Assembly: GCA_002083525.1 (NCBI GenBank)
Contig: LWDM01000029.1
Span: 81,594-145,593, forward strand
DNA: 64,000 bases
Origin: Proteobacteria bacterium SG_bin9
Lineage (GTDB): Bacteria; Pseudomonadota; Alphaproteobacteria; Rhizobiales; Xanthobacteraceae
Direction: 5' to 3'
Shown: positions 41,090-49,286 of the stretch, in pieces
Numbering within the stretch: position 1 is the first letter of the stretch
How the letters are laid out: each line of letters begins with the position of its first letter
The notes under the pieces: generated by a model
Databases searched by the model: none
What the model was told of the DNA's origin: nothing
The model's input: only the letters and a program-made list of their open reading frames with translations
Made by a program: the position numbers and the translations under genes

Positions 41090-43261
41090 CTACTTCTTCG
41101 GCCGGATCGCGTCGGCCGTGCCCTGGATGAACGCCTGAATTTTTACGATTTCATCCTCCTTCAGCTTGCCGCTGAAGTCCGGCATGCCGCGACCCGTGTG
41201 CGGTCCCTTGAACACGAAGTCCTTCAGATTGGCGATCATCGCGGGACTGACGTAACCGAGATTCTTGACATTGCCGCCCTTGTCGACACCCGGCACGCCA
41301 TGACATGCGGCGCAGTTCGAGATGTAAAGCAACGTGCCCGGCCCGACGTCAGCCGGATCGTACTTCACGCCCTCGACCAGACCCTCCATCTGATACTTGG
41401 TGAACTCAGGCAGCGGCGCCTTGCCGCCGATAGCAAACGTATAGACGGTGCCGGCAGCCTGACGGTCGGTGGCGCGTTGGGTGATACCGAACACGCCGCC
41501 CCAGCCGACCGCGACCGACACGTATTGCACGCCGTCGACGACGTATGTGGACGGTCCTGCCACGATGCCGGTACCGGTCGGCGACTCCCAGAGCTTCTCG
41601 CCGGTCTTCGCATTGTAGGCAATGAAGCGGCCGTCAGCGGCACCCTGGAAGACGAGATTGCCGGCCGTTGTCAGCGTGCCGCCGTTCCACGGTGAGACAT
41701 ACTCCTGCTCCCATGCGGCCGCCTGCTTCACCGGATCCCATGCGATCAGCTTGCCAAATGGCTTGGAGGTCGGCGGAGTCGCGTTGAGCGCAAAGCCCGT
41801 ATTCCAGCCCTGCGCCGCAGCAAATTTGCCGGGAATGTTTTCGTTGTGCTTCCAGTTCGGCTCTTCCGTCAGCGTCAGCGGCACGTGCTGCGCCGGCAGA
41901 TAGACAAGACCGGTCTCCGGATTGAACGACATCGGATGCCAGTTGTGCGCACCGAACGGTCCCGGAATGCTGTCGATCGCCTTATCGCGGACGCGCGCAT
42001 CGGGCGCTTCGATCGGCCGCCCGTTGGCGTCGTAGCCCGTCGCCCAGTTCACGTTGACGAAGTTCTTCGCCGAAATGAACTTGCCGTTGGTGCGATCCAC
42101 GACGAAGAAGAACCCGTTCTTCGGTGCATGCAGCACCACCTTGCGCGGCTGCCCGTCGATGGTCAGGTCCGCCAGGATCATCGGCTGGGTCGAGGTGTAG
42201 TCCCAGTTGTCGCCCGGCGTTTCTTGATAGTGCCACTGATACTTTCCGGTATCGGCATTCAGCGCGACGATCGAGCCGAGGTAGAGATTGTCGCCGCCGG
42301 CGGGGCTTCGCAAGTTACGCGCCCACGGCGAACCGTTGCCGGTACCGACGAGAATCGTGTTGAGATCGGGATCGAACACGATCGAGTCCCAGGCCGTGCC
42401 GCCGCCGCCGTTGATCCAGTATTTGCCGGCCGGATCCCACGTCTTGGCCGCCTTCTCCATCGACTCGTCTTCGAACGGCTTGCTCGGATCGCCCGGCACG
42501 ACAAACCAGCGCCATTTCTGATCGCCGGTCTCGGTGTCGTAGGCGGTAACGTAACCGCGCACACCATATTCGGCACCGCCGTTGCCGATAATTACCTTGC
42601 CGTTGAACGCACGCGGTGCGCCGGTGATAGTGTAGGACATCTTCTTGTCGACGATGGTGTCCTTTTCCCAGACCTTCTTGCCGGTCGCGGCATCGAGCGC
42701 AATCAGACGGCCGTCATAAGCACCGACAAAGATCTTGCCCTTGTAGAGCGCGACACCGCGATTGACGACATCGCAGCAGCCCTTGTAACCGGCCTCGCGC
42801 GAGACTTCCGGATCGAAGGTCCAGATGCGCTTGCCGGTGCGGACATCGACCGCGTGCACCACGCTCCACGATGCAGTGACGTACATGATGCCGTCGACCA
42901 CCAGCGGCGTTGCTTCGACGCCGCGCTCGGACTCGAGGCTGTACGTCCACATCAGACCGAGATTCTTCACGTTCTCCGTGTTGATCTGATTGAGTCTGCT
43001 GAAGCGCGTCTCGGCATAGTCGAGACCGTAGTTCAGCCAGTCCTTCGTCGACGACGCATTGGCGCGGATCGCAGCCGTATCGACTGCCGACGTCACCGCC
43101 TTGATGTGTTCCGGCGACCCCTTCGCGGGCGTGTTCTGTGCAAGGCCATGGCCGGCGAGCGCGACCGAGCCGATCAATGCCAATGCTGTGAGGGCACTGC
43201 GGCCAGGCGATGTGGTGAGAGAGCGGCGAACGAAAGCAACCCGGCGAGCGAGATCAATCAT
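41090..43261 (-). CDS. PQQ-dependent quinohaemoprotein alcohol dehydrogenase
   Basis: This 723-residue periplasmic enzyme oxidises alcohols, passing electrons from PQQ to a C-terminal cytochrome c domain. It has an extended Tat/Sec-like signal region, an eight-bladed propeller with repeated W motifs, the adjacent Cys162-Cys163 disulfide (KGCCDVVNRG), and haem-binding CAACH (650-654) with Met693 in GRGMPDF. This is the type II (soluble quinohaemoprotein) layout. GGGAGGAACAG precedes the ATG. It is the last gene of a nine-gene operon, 63 bp after the BtuF-like gene. No PQQ synthesis gene is present. Confidence 0.94.
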   Translation of the reverse strand: MIDLARRVAFVRRSLTTSPGRSALTALALIGSVALAGHGLAQNTPAKGSPEHIKAVTSAVDTAAIRANASSTKDWLNYGLDYAETRFSRLNQINTENVKNLGLMWTYSLESERGVEATPLVVDGIMYVTASWSVVHAVDVRTGKRIWTFDPEVSREAGYKGCCDVVNRGVALYKGKIFVGAYDGRLIALDAATGKKVWEKDTIVDKKMSYTITGAPRAFNGKVIIGNGGAEYGVRGYVTAYDTETGDQKWRWFVVPGDPSKPFEDESMEKAAKTWDPAGKYWINGGGGTAWDSIVFDPDLNTILVGTGNGSPWARNLRSPAGGDNLYLGSIVALNADTGKYQWHYQETPGDNWDYTSTQPMILADLTIDGQPRKVVLHAPKNGFFFVVDRTNGKFISAKNFVNVNWATGYDANGRPIEAPDARVRDKAIDSIPGPFGAHNWHPMSFNPETGLVYLPAQHVPLTLTEEPNWKHNENIPGKFAAAQGWNTGFALNATPPTSKPFGKLIAWDPVKQAAAWEQEYVSPWNGGTLTTAGNLVFQGAADGRFIAYNAKTGEKLWESPTGTGIVAGPSTYVVDGVQYVSVAVGWGGVFGITQRATDRQAAGTVYTFAIGGKAPLPEFTKYQMEGLVEGVKYDPADVGPGTLLYISNCAACHGVPGVDKGGNVKNLGYVSPAMIANLKDFVFKGPHTGRGMPDFSGKLKEDEIVKIQAFIQGTADAIRPKK

Positions 43262-43324
43262 CTGTTCCTCCCCTGAAGCACGCACTGCGCGCGCTCCGCG
43301 ATGCGAAACGATCGACGGAACCGA

Positions 43325-44116
43325 TCAGGCGGAAACTCGCAAGGCCGCCATGATCGCGTCGAGACCGTCGGTCAACGCCGCCGGTCCCGGCTGCAGGATC
43401 AACGGTGATTTGATTTCGATGATGCGGTTGTCACGTACCGCGGGAATATCGCTCCATCCGGGCCGCCCACGAATGGCGTCAGGCACGACTTTCTTTCCGC
43501 ACCATGATGCAAGGATGACGTCCGGCATCGTCACGCGCACTGCGGCGGCGGATACGATGCGGTCTTTTGCTGACTTTTGTTTGCTAAGCTCAGGAAACAC
43601 GTCGTCACCGCCCGCGATCGCGATCAGTTCCGACACCCAGCCGATACCACTGATCAGCGGATCGTTCCACTCCTCGAAATAGACGCGCGGGCGTGGCTTC
43701 CCTTTCGCCTCCGTCGCGATTTTCTCCAGACGCCGTTCATAGCCCAGCGCCAGCGCGTCGGCTTTGTCCGCGCAGCCGACCAGCGCGCCGAGGGTGCGGA
43801 TCATCGCCAGGATGCCGGCGATGTCGCGCTGGTTGAAAGCATGAACCGCTACACCGGCCCTGATCAGACCTGCGACGATGTCAGCTTGCAGATCGGAAAA
43901 CGCGAGAACGAGATTGGGCTCGAGCGCGAGGATTTTTGGAATATCAGCGGAAATAAACGCTGAGACGCGCGGCTTTTCCTTGCGTACCTGCGGCGGCCGC
44001 ACCGCGTAACCGGACACACCGACAATGCGATCCTGCTCGCCGAGCAGATACAGCGTCTCGACCGTCTCTTCCGTGAGGCAAACGATACGCGACGGCGGAT
44101 ATCCGCGCGTGCTCAC
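43325..44116 (-). CDS. BtuF-like cobalamin/siderophore-binding protein without signal peptide
   Basis: The 263-residue protein has the helical-backbone metal-receptor fold of class III ABC binding proteins: RIVCLTEETVETLYLLGEQDRIVGVS, DIPKILALEPNLVLAFSDLQ, and PDVILASWCGKK. It starts with a GTG at 44116 that overlaps the NUDIX stop (GTGA), and no signal peptide or lipobox precedes the fold, so it should be cytosolic. No permease or ATPase gene adjoins it. It lies within the nine-gene operon, between a NUDIX hydrolase and a PQQ dehydrogenase. Ligand unknown; a vitamin B12 binding role is by family only. Confidence 0.85.
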   Translation of the reverse strand: MSTRGYPPSRIVCLTEETVETLYLLGEQDRIVGVSGYAVRPPQVRKEKPRVSAFISADIPKILALEPNLVLAFSDLQADIVAGLIRAGVAVHAFNQRDIAGILAMIRTLGALVGCADKADALALGYERRLEKIATEAKGKPRPRVYFEEWNDPLISGIGWVSELIAIAGGDDVFPELSKQKSAKDRIVSAAAVRVTMPDVILASWCGKKVVPDAIRGRPGWSDIPAVRDNRIIEIKSPLILQPGPAALTDGLDAIMAALRVSA

Positions 44117-44904
44117 GTTAAATCGAAAACTTCGCCGCCGTAGCCGGCTTCGAGCGGAATGCGCAGCTGCCGCTTCTTGCCCTCGCCCGGGATGATCTCC
44201 GGCGTCACCGTGACCGGCTTGCTCTTGCGGGCCGCATCAAGCGCCGTATCGACGGTGCGGTTCTCGCCGAGCTTGAGCAGATTGCGTTCGGTCGCGAACA
44301 CCAGCTTGAAACGGCCGGTCTTGGTATCGGCCAGCGCCTGCTGCGGCGTGACCCAGACCGAGTCCACCGACTCGTGACCGTCGTGCGCCCCCAGTTGATC
44401 TTCCGGCGCCCGCGCGATGTAGAACTGGGTGTCGAACCGCTTCGGCATACCGACCGGCGTGATCCAGTGCGCAAACGGCACCAGCGTGTCGAGCGCCAGC
44501 ACGAGGCCCTCGCCCGCGAGAATTTCCGAGAACTTGATCTTGCCCTCGCACAACGCCGCGCGATGCTTGTCTTCGACCTGCTGCGCCTGCGCAGCCGACA
44601 CCGGCGCCTTCGATCCCTTCGGCCGCGCCAGCAGGATGCCGCACTCCTCGAAGGTCTCGCGCAACGCACCGATGCGGAAGGCCAGCGCGAGCGCGTCGAG
44701 TTTGTCCGGATGGAAATAGAGGTCCGGCTTTGACGCGAGGACCTGATCATCCGGATCGAGGCTGCCGCCAGGAAACACCAGCGCGCCGGAGGCGAAGTCG
44801 ATCTGATGGTGGCGCACCACCATGAAGACTTCCATTCCGTCCTTGCCGTCACGCAGAAGCAGCATCGTGGATGCCGGACGAACCGCAGGTGCTGCTTCTG
44901 ACAT
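44113..44904 (-). CDS. NUDIX hydrolase
   Basis: The 263-residue product has a NUDIX-like domain: ASGALVFPGGSLDPDD begins the region and FRIGALRETFEECGILLARP carries the R-E-x2-E-E-x-G core of the Nudix box. This spread-out arrangement is typical of the NUDT7/NUDT19-like acyl-CoA or nucleoside diphosphate hydrolases found in actinobacteria and alphaproteobacteria. The ATG at 44904 has CGGAG 7 bp upstream. In the operon it follows a DapA-like gene by 10 bp. A CoA-thioester substrate would fit the neighbours but is inference. Confidence 0.88.
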   Translation of the reverse strand: MSEAAPAVRPASTMLLLRDGKDGMEVFMVVRHHQIDFASGALVFPGGSLDPDDQVLASKPDLYFHPDKLDALALAFRIGALRETFEECGILLARPKGSKAPVSAAQAQQVEDKHRAALCEGKIKFSEILAGEGLVLALDTLVPFAHWITPVGMPKRFDTQFYIARAPEDQLGAHDGHESVDSVWVTPQQALADTKTGRFKLVFATERNLLKLGENRTVDTALDAARKSKPVTVTPEIIPGEGKKRQLRIPLEAGYGGEVFDLT

Positions 44905-44914
44905 GAGAACTCCG

Positions 44915-45850
44915 TTACGCTGCCATCTTGGCGCGGGCGTCCGTGCGGGCGACCCGCGACAACAGATAATCGACTTCCGTCTTGGCGATCGCGCTGAGTG
45001 ACGAACCGGGCTTGCGCTGCGCATCGGACGCGATGATGCCGCGCTTGTTCAGCACATACTTGCGCACAGCGAGACCGACGCCCGGCTGCTGCTCGTAGCG
45101 GATCAACGGCAAATGCGCATCGAACAGATCGTGCGCAGCATCGCGCCGTCCCTGCTTCGATAGCTTCACCGTGTCGATCAAGAGTTCAGGGAAAGCGTAG
45201 CCGGTCATCGCGCCGTCCGCGCCGCGCTCCATCTCGAAGTCGAGGAAGAGACCGCCGTTACCGGTGAGGATCGAGAGCGGCTTCAGCGAACCGTCCTTCT
45301 GGAAATTGCGCAGCGCCGTGATTTTCTCAAGGCCGGGCCAGTCCTCATGCTTGAGCATCACGCACGCCGGACTGTCCATGACGATCTTGCGTATCACGGC
45401 CGGTGTCATCACCACCGTCAGCGTCAGCGGATAATCCTGCAGCACCCACGGAACGTCGTCGCCGATCGCTTCGGTCGCCTGCTTGAAGTAGGTGGTGATC
45501 TGGTCGTCCGTCCGCAGATGCGGCGGCGGCGCGATCATGACCGCGGCTGCGCCGGCGTCCATCGACGCGCGCGCCAGCGAGCGCATGGTCGAGAAGCCCG
45601 GCGCGGAGACGCCGACAATGATCTGCATGTTTTTGGCGCGTTTGACGAAGCGCATCGCCACCGCCTCGGCTTCGGCGCCGTCCAGCTTCGGCGCCTCGCC
45701 GAGGATGCCGAGCACAGTGACGCCATTGCAGCCGACGCTGTCGTAGAAATCGACCAGCCCGTCGATCGACTTGTCGTCGATCCGGCCATCGGGATGGAAC
45801 GGGGTCGGCGCGATGGCAAACGTGCCGCTGGCTTCGTGGGTGAGCTTCAT
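44915..45850 (-). CDS. DapA-family lyase/aldolase, non-canonical
   Basis: This 311-residue TIM barrel of the dihydrodipicolinate synthase/N-acetylneuraminate lyase superfamily keeps the Schiff-base Lys167 (ACVMLKHEDW) and the active-site Tyr140 (LQDYPLT). The signature GTTGE of true DapA is GILGE here (48-52), so the threonine pair that relays protons to Tyr is gone. It is therefore unlikely to be DHDPS and more likely a pyruvate-type aldolase or hydratase-aldolase with another substrate. It lies in the nine-gene operon 23 bp after the SDR gene. The C-terminus adds a helical extension. Confidence 0.88.
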   Translation of the reverse strand: MKLTHEASGTFAIAPTPFHPDGRIDDKSIDGLVDFYDSVGCNGVTVLGILGEAPKLDGAEAEAVAMRFVKRAKNMQIIVGVSAPGFSTMRSLARASMDAGAAAVMIAPPPHLRTDDQITTYFKQATEAIGDDVPWVLQDYPLTLTVVMTPAVIRKIVMDSPACVMLKHEDWPGLEKITALRNFQKDGSLKPLSILTGNGGLFLDFEMERGADGAMTGYAFPELLIDTVKLSKQGRRDAAHDLFDAHLPLIRYEQQPGVGLAVRKYVLNKRGIIASDAQRKPGSSLSAIAKTEVDYLLSRVARTDARAKMAA

Positions 45851-45873
45851 GGGAGGCCTTCTTGGTTGCCCTG

Positions 45874-46746
45874 TCAGAATCTGCGGGCGCCCATCTTATC
45901 GTTCTCGGGGAAAAATATCTCGCCGGCGTGGGTCACAATATCCTGCGCCGACCACTGCCCCTTGGGCTTCCAGCCCCCCATTTCCTGCAATTTCATCTCC
46001 CGGACGCCGCGCGGGCCCGAAACGCCGAGCGTTTTGCCGGTCTGGTTCCCGGACAGATCGCTGACCATGTAGAGCACCGCCGGCGCGATCTGGTCTGGAC
46101 CGAAGGCCGCACCCGGATTTTCGATGTAGCGCGGCAGGTCCGCCGTCATGCGGGTCAGCGCGCCGGGCGCCAGCGTCCAGATGCGGATGTTGTACTTGCG
46201 GCCCTCGATGGCGAGCACGTTCGAGAGGCCCCAGATGCCGCCCTTGGCCGCGCCGTAGTTGCTCTGGCCGAAGTTGCCGATCAAACCGGAGGTCGAGGAG
46301 GTGTTGACGATGACGCCGCCGCCGTTTTCGCGCATCCACTTGAACACCGGCATGGTCACGCAGTAGGTGCCGCGCAGATGCACCTTCATCACCTTGTCCC
46401 ACGCCGCTTCCGTCGATTTGGCGAAAGTCATATCGAGCAGGATACCGGCGTTGTTGACGAGAATGTCGGCACGGCCGAACTGCTTGATCGCATCGTCGAA
46501 GATCGATTGCCCGCCTTCTATGGTCGAAACGTCCGCGCCGTTCGCATAAGCACGCCCGCCTTCGGCCTTGATCGCGTCGACGACCGTCTGTGCCATCCCC
46601 TTGTCGGAACCGGAGCCGTCGCGCGGTCCGCCGAGGTCGTTGACGATGACGGCAGCGCCCTCACGCGCGAACAGCTTCGCATAGGCTTCGCCGAGACCGC
46701 CGCCCGCACCGGTGATGATCGCAACCTTGCCGTCAAGCAAACCCAT
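45874..46746 (-). CDS. SDR-family 3-hydroxyacyl-CoA dehydrogenase-like protein (MFE-2 type)
   Basis: The 290-residue short-chain dehydrogenase has NAD-binding TGAGGGLGEAYA, NDLGGPRDG, NNAGILLD, and the catalytic set Ser151, Tyr164, Lys168 in NTSSTSGLIGNFGQSNYGAAK (split by residues). The N-terminal pattern (LDGKVAIITGAGGGLGEAYA, then NDLGG) is that of the dehydrogenase part of peroxisomal multifunctional enzyme type 2, which oxidises (3R)-hydroxyacyl-CoA. The adjacent MaoC gene encodes the matching hydratase. ATG 46746 follows GGAGGAAGCG. The substrate chain is unknown. Confidence 0.9.
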   Translation of the reverse strand: MGLLDGKVAIITGAGGGLGEAYAKLFAREGAAVIVNDLGGPRDGSGSDKGMAQTVVDAIKAEGGRAYANGADVSTIEGGQSIFDDAIKQFGRADILVNNAGILLDMTFAKSTEAAWDKVMKVHLRGTYCVTMPVFKWMRENGGGVIVNTSSTSGLIGNFGQSNYGAAKGGIWGLSNVLAIEGRKYNIRIWTLAPGALTRMTADLPRYIENPGAAFGPDQIAPAVLYMVSDLSGNQTGKTLGVSGPRGVREMKLQEMGGWKPKGQWSAQDIVTHAGEIFFPENDKMGARRF

Positions 46747-46775
46747 CGCTTCCTCCGACGTACCGTTCTGATTGC

Positions 46776-47636
46776 TTACGCGAGCGTCGTCTTGCCGTTC
46801 TTGATGACGGTGACGTTCCGCTCCTTCACATGCGCCTCGAACGACACCACGTTGCCGTCCTTCCAAAGATCGACGGTCACCGTGTCGCCGGGGATCACGG
46901 GCGCCGAGAAGCGCGCCGCATGCCGCTTGAACGCGGACGCGTCGTAGTCGGCATACGTCTGCAGCACGGCACGGCAGGTGATGCCGTAGGTGCACATGCC
47001 GTGCAGGATCGGACGCTTGAAGCCGCCCTTCGCCGCGAACTCCGGATCGCTGTGCAGCGGATTGCGGTCGCCGCAGAGACGATAAACCAGCGCCTGATCC
47101 GGCCGCGTGGTGATCTGGATGGTCTTGTCCGGCGAACGCTTCGGGATTGGATGCGGCTCAGGCTGAGCACCGCCGGGACCGCCGCAACCGCCGTCGCCAC
47201 GCGCGAACTGCGAGGCCAGCAACGTCGCAAGCGCCTCGCCCTTCTCGTCGCGCAGCACCGTCTGGCGGATGATGACGACGCCCTTGTCCTTACCCTTGTC
47301 GAAAATGTCGACGACGCTGACGTCGGCGGTGATGTTGGCGGCCACCGGCAGCGGCTTGTGGAAGGTGATGTCACGTTCGCCGTCGACCACCATCACGCGG
47401 TTGACGTCGATGTGCCCCGGCGCTGCACCCCAGGCCGCGACCGATGCGAACGTCGGCACGACCTTCAGCGGTTTCGGCGTGTAGTAGCCCTCGTTGACGT
47501 ACTGCAGCTCTTTTTCGTCCATCGGATCGGCACCCATGCCGATGCCGTAGGCGTAGAGCATGACTTCACGATCGGTCCACGCATACGGTTGACCGAATTT
47601 CTTGAGGCCGATCGCCTCTTCGTACTTGAACGGCAT
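46776..47636 (-). CDS. MaoC-family (R)-specific enoyl-CoA hydratase 2
   Basis: This 286-residue double hot-dog protein has the hydratase 2 motif in its C-terminal half: YRLCGDRNPLHSDPEFA with Asp190, Asn192 and His195, then GGFKRPILHGMCTYG. The N-terminal half is the degenerate hot-dog (PTFASVAAWG, FHKPLPVAANI). It matches the hydratase 2 domain of eukaryotic MFE-2 and hydrates trans-2-enoyl-CoA to (3R)-hydroxyacyl-CoA, the substrate expected for the SDR encoded 29 bp downstream. GAGGAAGCG precedes the ATG at 47636. Confidence 0.93.
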   Translation of the reverse strand: MPFKYEEAIGLKKFGQPYAWTDREVMLYAYGIGMGADPMDEKELQYVNEGYYTPKPLKVVPTFASVAAWGAAPGHIDVNRVMVVDGERDITFHKPLPVAANITADVSVVDIFDKGKDKGVVIIRQTVLRDEKGEALATLLASQFARGDGGCGGPGGAQPEPHPIPKRSPDKTIQITTRPDQALVYRLCGDRNPLHSDPEFAAKGGFKRPILHGMCTYGITCRAVLQTYADYDASAFKRHAARFSAPVIPGDTVTVDLWKDGNVVSFEAHVKERNVTVIKNGKTTLA

Positions 47637-47675
47637 GGCGCTTCCTCTGGTGTTCTTGATTGGCCGTCGTGCGGC

Positions 47676-48065
47676 TCAGACCGGCGTGAAGAATGGCAAC
47701 GGCGCGCCGTCGGTCGGTTTCCACACGACTTTCACGCGCTGACCTATCTTGAGCTTCATGAGATCGGTGTCGACGAAATTCGTCAGCAGCGACGGACCTT
47801 CATCAAGCGTGACGTAGCCGATGGCATAAGGCCCGGTCGGCGACTTCCGCATGACGCTGAAGCTGTAGATCTTGCCCTCACCCTTGCTCTCTTCCCATTC
47901 GGTCTTGTCGGAAAAACAGAATGGGCACAGCGCACGCGGGAAGTAATGCGGCTCCTTGCAGGAGGTACAGCGCTTGATCAGGAACTTGCCCTGCGCGGCC
48001 GCATCCCAGAACGGCTTCGATTCCGGATTGCCTTGGGGTGTCGGGAGTTTCGGCTTATCGTTCAT
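47676..48065 (-). CDS. DUF35/OB-fold zinc-ribbon protein, thiolase partner
   Basis: The 129-residue protein has a rubredoxin-like zinc ribbon with C-x2-C...C-x2-C (RCTSCKEPHYFPRALCPFC) and a C-terminal OB fold (IYSFSVMRKSPTGPYAIGYV). DUF35 proteins bind SCP-2-type thiolases and, in Ltp2-type steroid side-chain aldolases, are needed for activity. Its ATG overlaps the thiolase stop by one base (TGATG), so the two are translationally coupled, fitting a heteromeric complex. Length and motifs are complete. Confidence 0.93.
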   Translation of the reverse strand: MNDKPKLPTPQGNPESKPFWDAAAQGKFLIKRCTSCKEPHYFPRALCPFCFSDKTEWEESKGEGKIYSFSVMRKSPTGPYAIGYVTLDEGPSLLTNFVDTDLMKLKIGQRVKVVWKPTDGAPLPFFTPV

Positions 48066-49213
48066 CACACGCGCTCCAGAATGGTCGTCGATGCGGCGTG
48101 GCGCACGCCGAGAAGTCCGCCGGTGCCATGCGCGAGCGCGATGTCGCAGTTCGGCACCTGCACCTTCGGATGGGCCTCGCCACGCAGCTGGCGCACGGCT
48201 TCGAGAATCTTGGTCATGCCGCCGCGATTGACCGGATGGTTGCTGCAGAGGCCGCCGCCATCGGTGTTGAACGGCAGCTTGCCGACGCCCGAAATCAGAT
48301 TGCCGTCGGCAACGAACTTGCCGCCCTCGCCCTTCTTGCAGAAACCGAGGTCCTCGAGCTGCATCAGCACGGTGATGGTGAAGCTGTCGTAGATCGACGC
48401 GTACTTGATGTCCTTCACCGTCACGCCCGCTTCCGCGAATGCTACCGGGCCGGACCACACGCCCGCCGAATACGTCAGGTCGAGCGCCTGACCGCCGCGC
48501 GGTCCCTTGATCGCTTCGCCCTGCCCGATCAGCCGCACCAGCGGCCGCTTCAGGCTCTTGGCGATCTCCGGCGTGGTGACGACCAGCGCGCCGCCGCCGT
48601 CGGTGACGACACAGCAGTCCATACGATGCAGCGGATCTGAGATCATCGGCGAGTTGAGCACATCCTCGACCGTGACCACGTCCTTCAGCATCGCGTGCGG
48701 ATTGTATTGAGCGTGGTGCGATGCGGCGACCTTGATCCAGGCGAGCTGTTCGCTGGTGGTGCCGAAATCATGCATGTGGCGCATGGCACACGTGCCGTAG
48801 ATGTTGTGCGTGGTTGCGTTGTACGCAACTTCGAAATCGTGCTCGGCGCCAGTCGCACGCACCGGTACTGCGCCGGTGAGCGGCTTGCCGGCGAGCGTGA
48901 TCAGCGCCACTGAACATTTGCCTGCCGCGATCGCTTCCGCCGCATGGCCGAGATGCACCAGATAGGAACAGCCGCCGGTGTCGGTGGAATCGAAGTGCTT
49001 CACCTTCAGGCCGAGGTAATCGACCATGCCCATGGCGCCGCCGGGCGCGTCGCCGGCGCAGAAATAGCCGTCCACATCGGCCTTGGTGAGCCCTGCGTCC
49101 TCGAGCGCGCCCTTGGCAACTTCTGCGTGGAGCTGGGAGATGGATTTGTCGGGCGCTTTGCGAGTCGGATGCTCGTAGATCCCGGCGATGTAGGCCTTCC
49201 CCTTGATACTCAA
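48065..49213 (-). CDS. SCP-2-type thiolase (acetyl-CoA acetyltransferase or aldolase)
   Basis: The 382-residue protein belongs to the SCP-2/lipid-transfer thiolase group. Cys82 lies in DTGGCSYLVHLGHA at the nucleophile position, YDSFT follows at 275-279, and the C-terminal half has GGGLCSNHP (His326) and ALAHGTGGLLG. Members paired with DUF35 proteins are either thiolases or retro-aldolases, and the sequence alone does not settle which. Start: TTG 49213 with GGAGAAG upstream. It is preceded by the indolepyruvate oxidoreductase gene (73 bp) and is coupled to the DUF35 gene. Confidence 0.9.
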   Translation of the reverse strand: MSIKGKAYIAGIYEHPTRKAPDKSISQLHAEVAKGALEDAGLTKADVDGYFCAGDAPGGAMGMVDYLGLKVKHFDSTDTGGCSYLVHLGHAAEAIAAGKCSVALITLAGKPLTGAVPVRATGAEHDFEVAYNATTHNIYGTCAMRHMHDFGTTSEQLAWIKVAASHHAQYNPHAMLKDVVTVEDVLNSPMISDPLHRMDCCVVTDGGGALVVTTPEIAKSLKRPLVRLIGQGEAIKGPRGGQALDLTYSAGVWSGPVAFAEAGVTVKDIKYASIYDSFTITVLMQLEDLGFCKKGEGGKFVADGNLISGVGKLPFNTDGGGLCSNHPVNRGGMTKILEAVRQLRGEAHPKVQVPNCDIALAHGTGGLLGVRHAASTTILERV

Positions 49214-49286
49214 GTTTCTTCTCCGCTGGAGCTTTGGCTAGCGGATTGTCTGGCCTGTCAGACGTGGAATGGCAAGCGGCTGAGCG

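Noticed and set aside
41846..43276. Long plus-strand frame opposite the PQQ dehydrogenase gene
   Set aside because: It is the complement of a well-supported gene with signal peptide, CC disulfide and haem motif; the translated text is Arg/Val/Asp-rich and without motifs.
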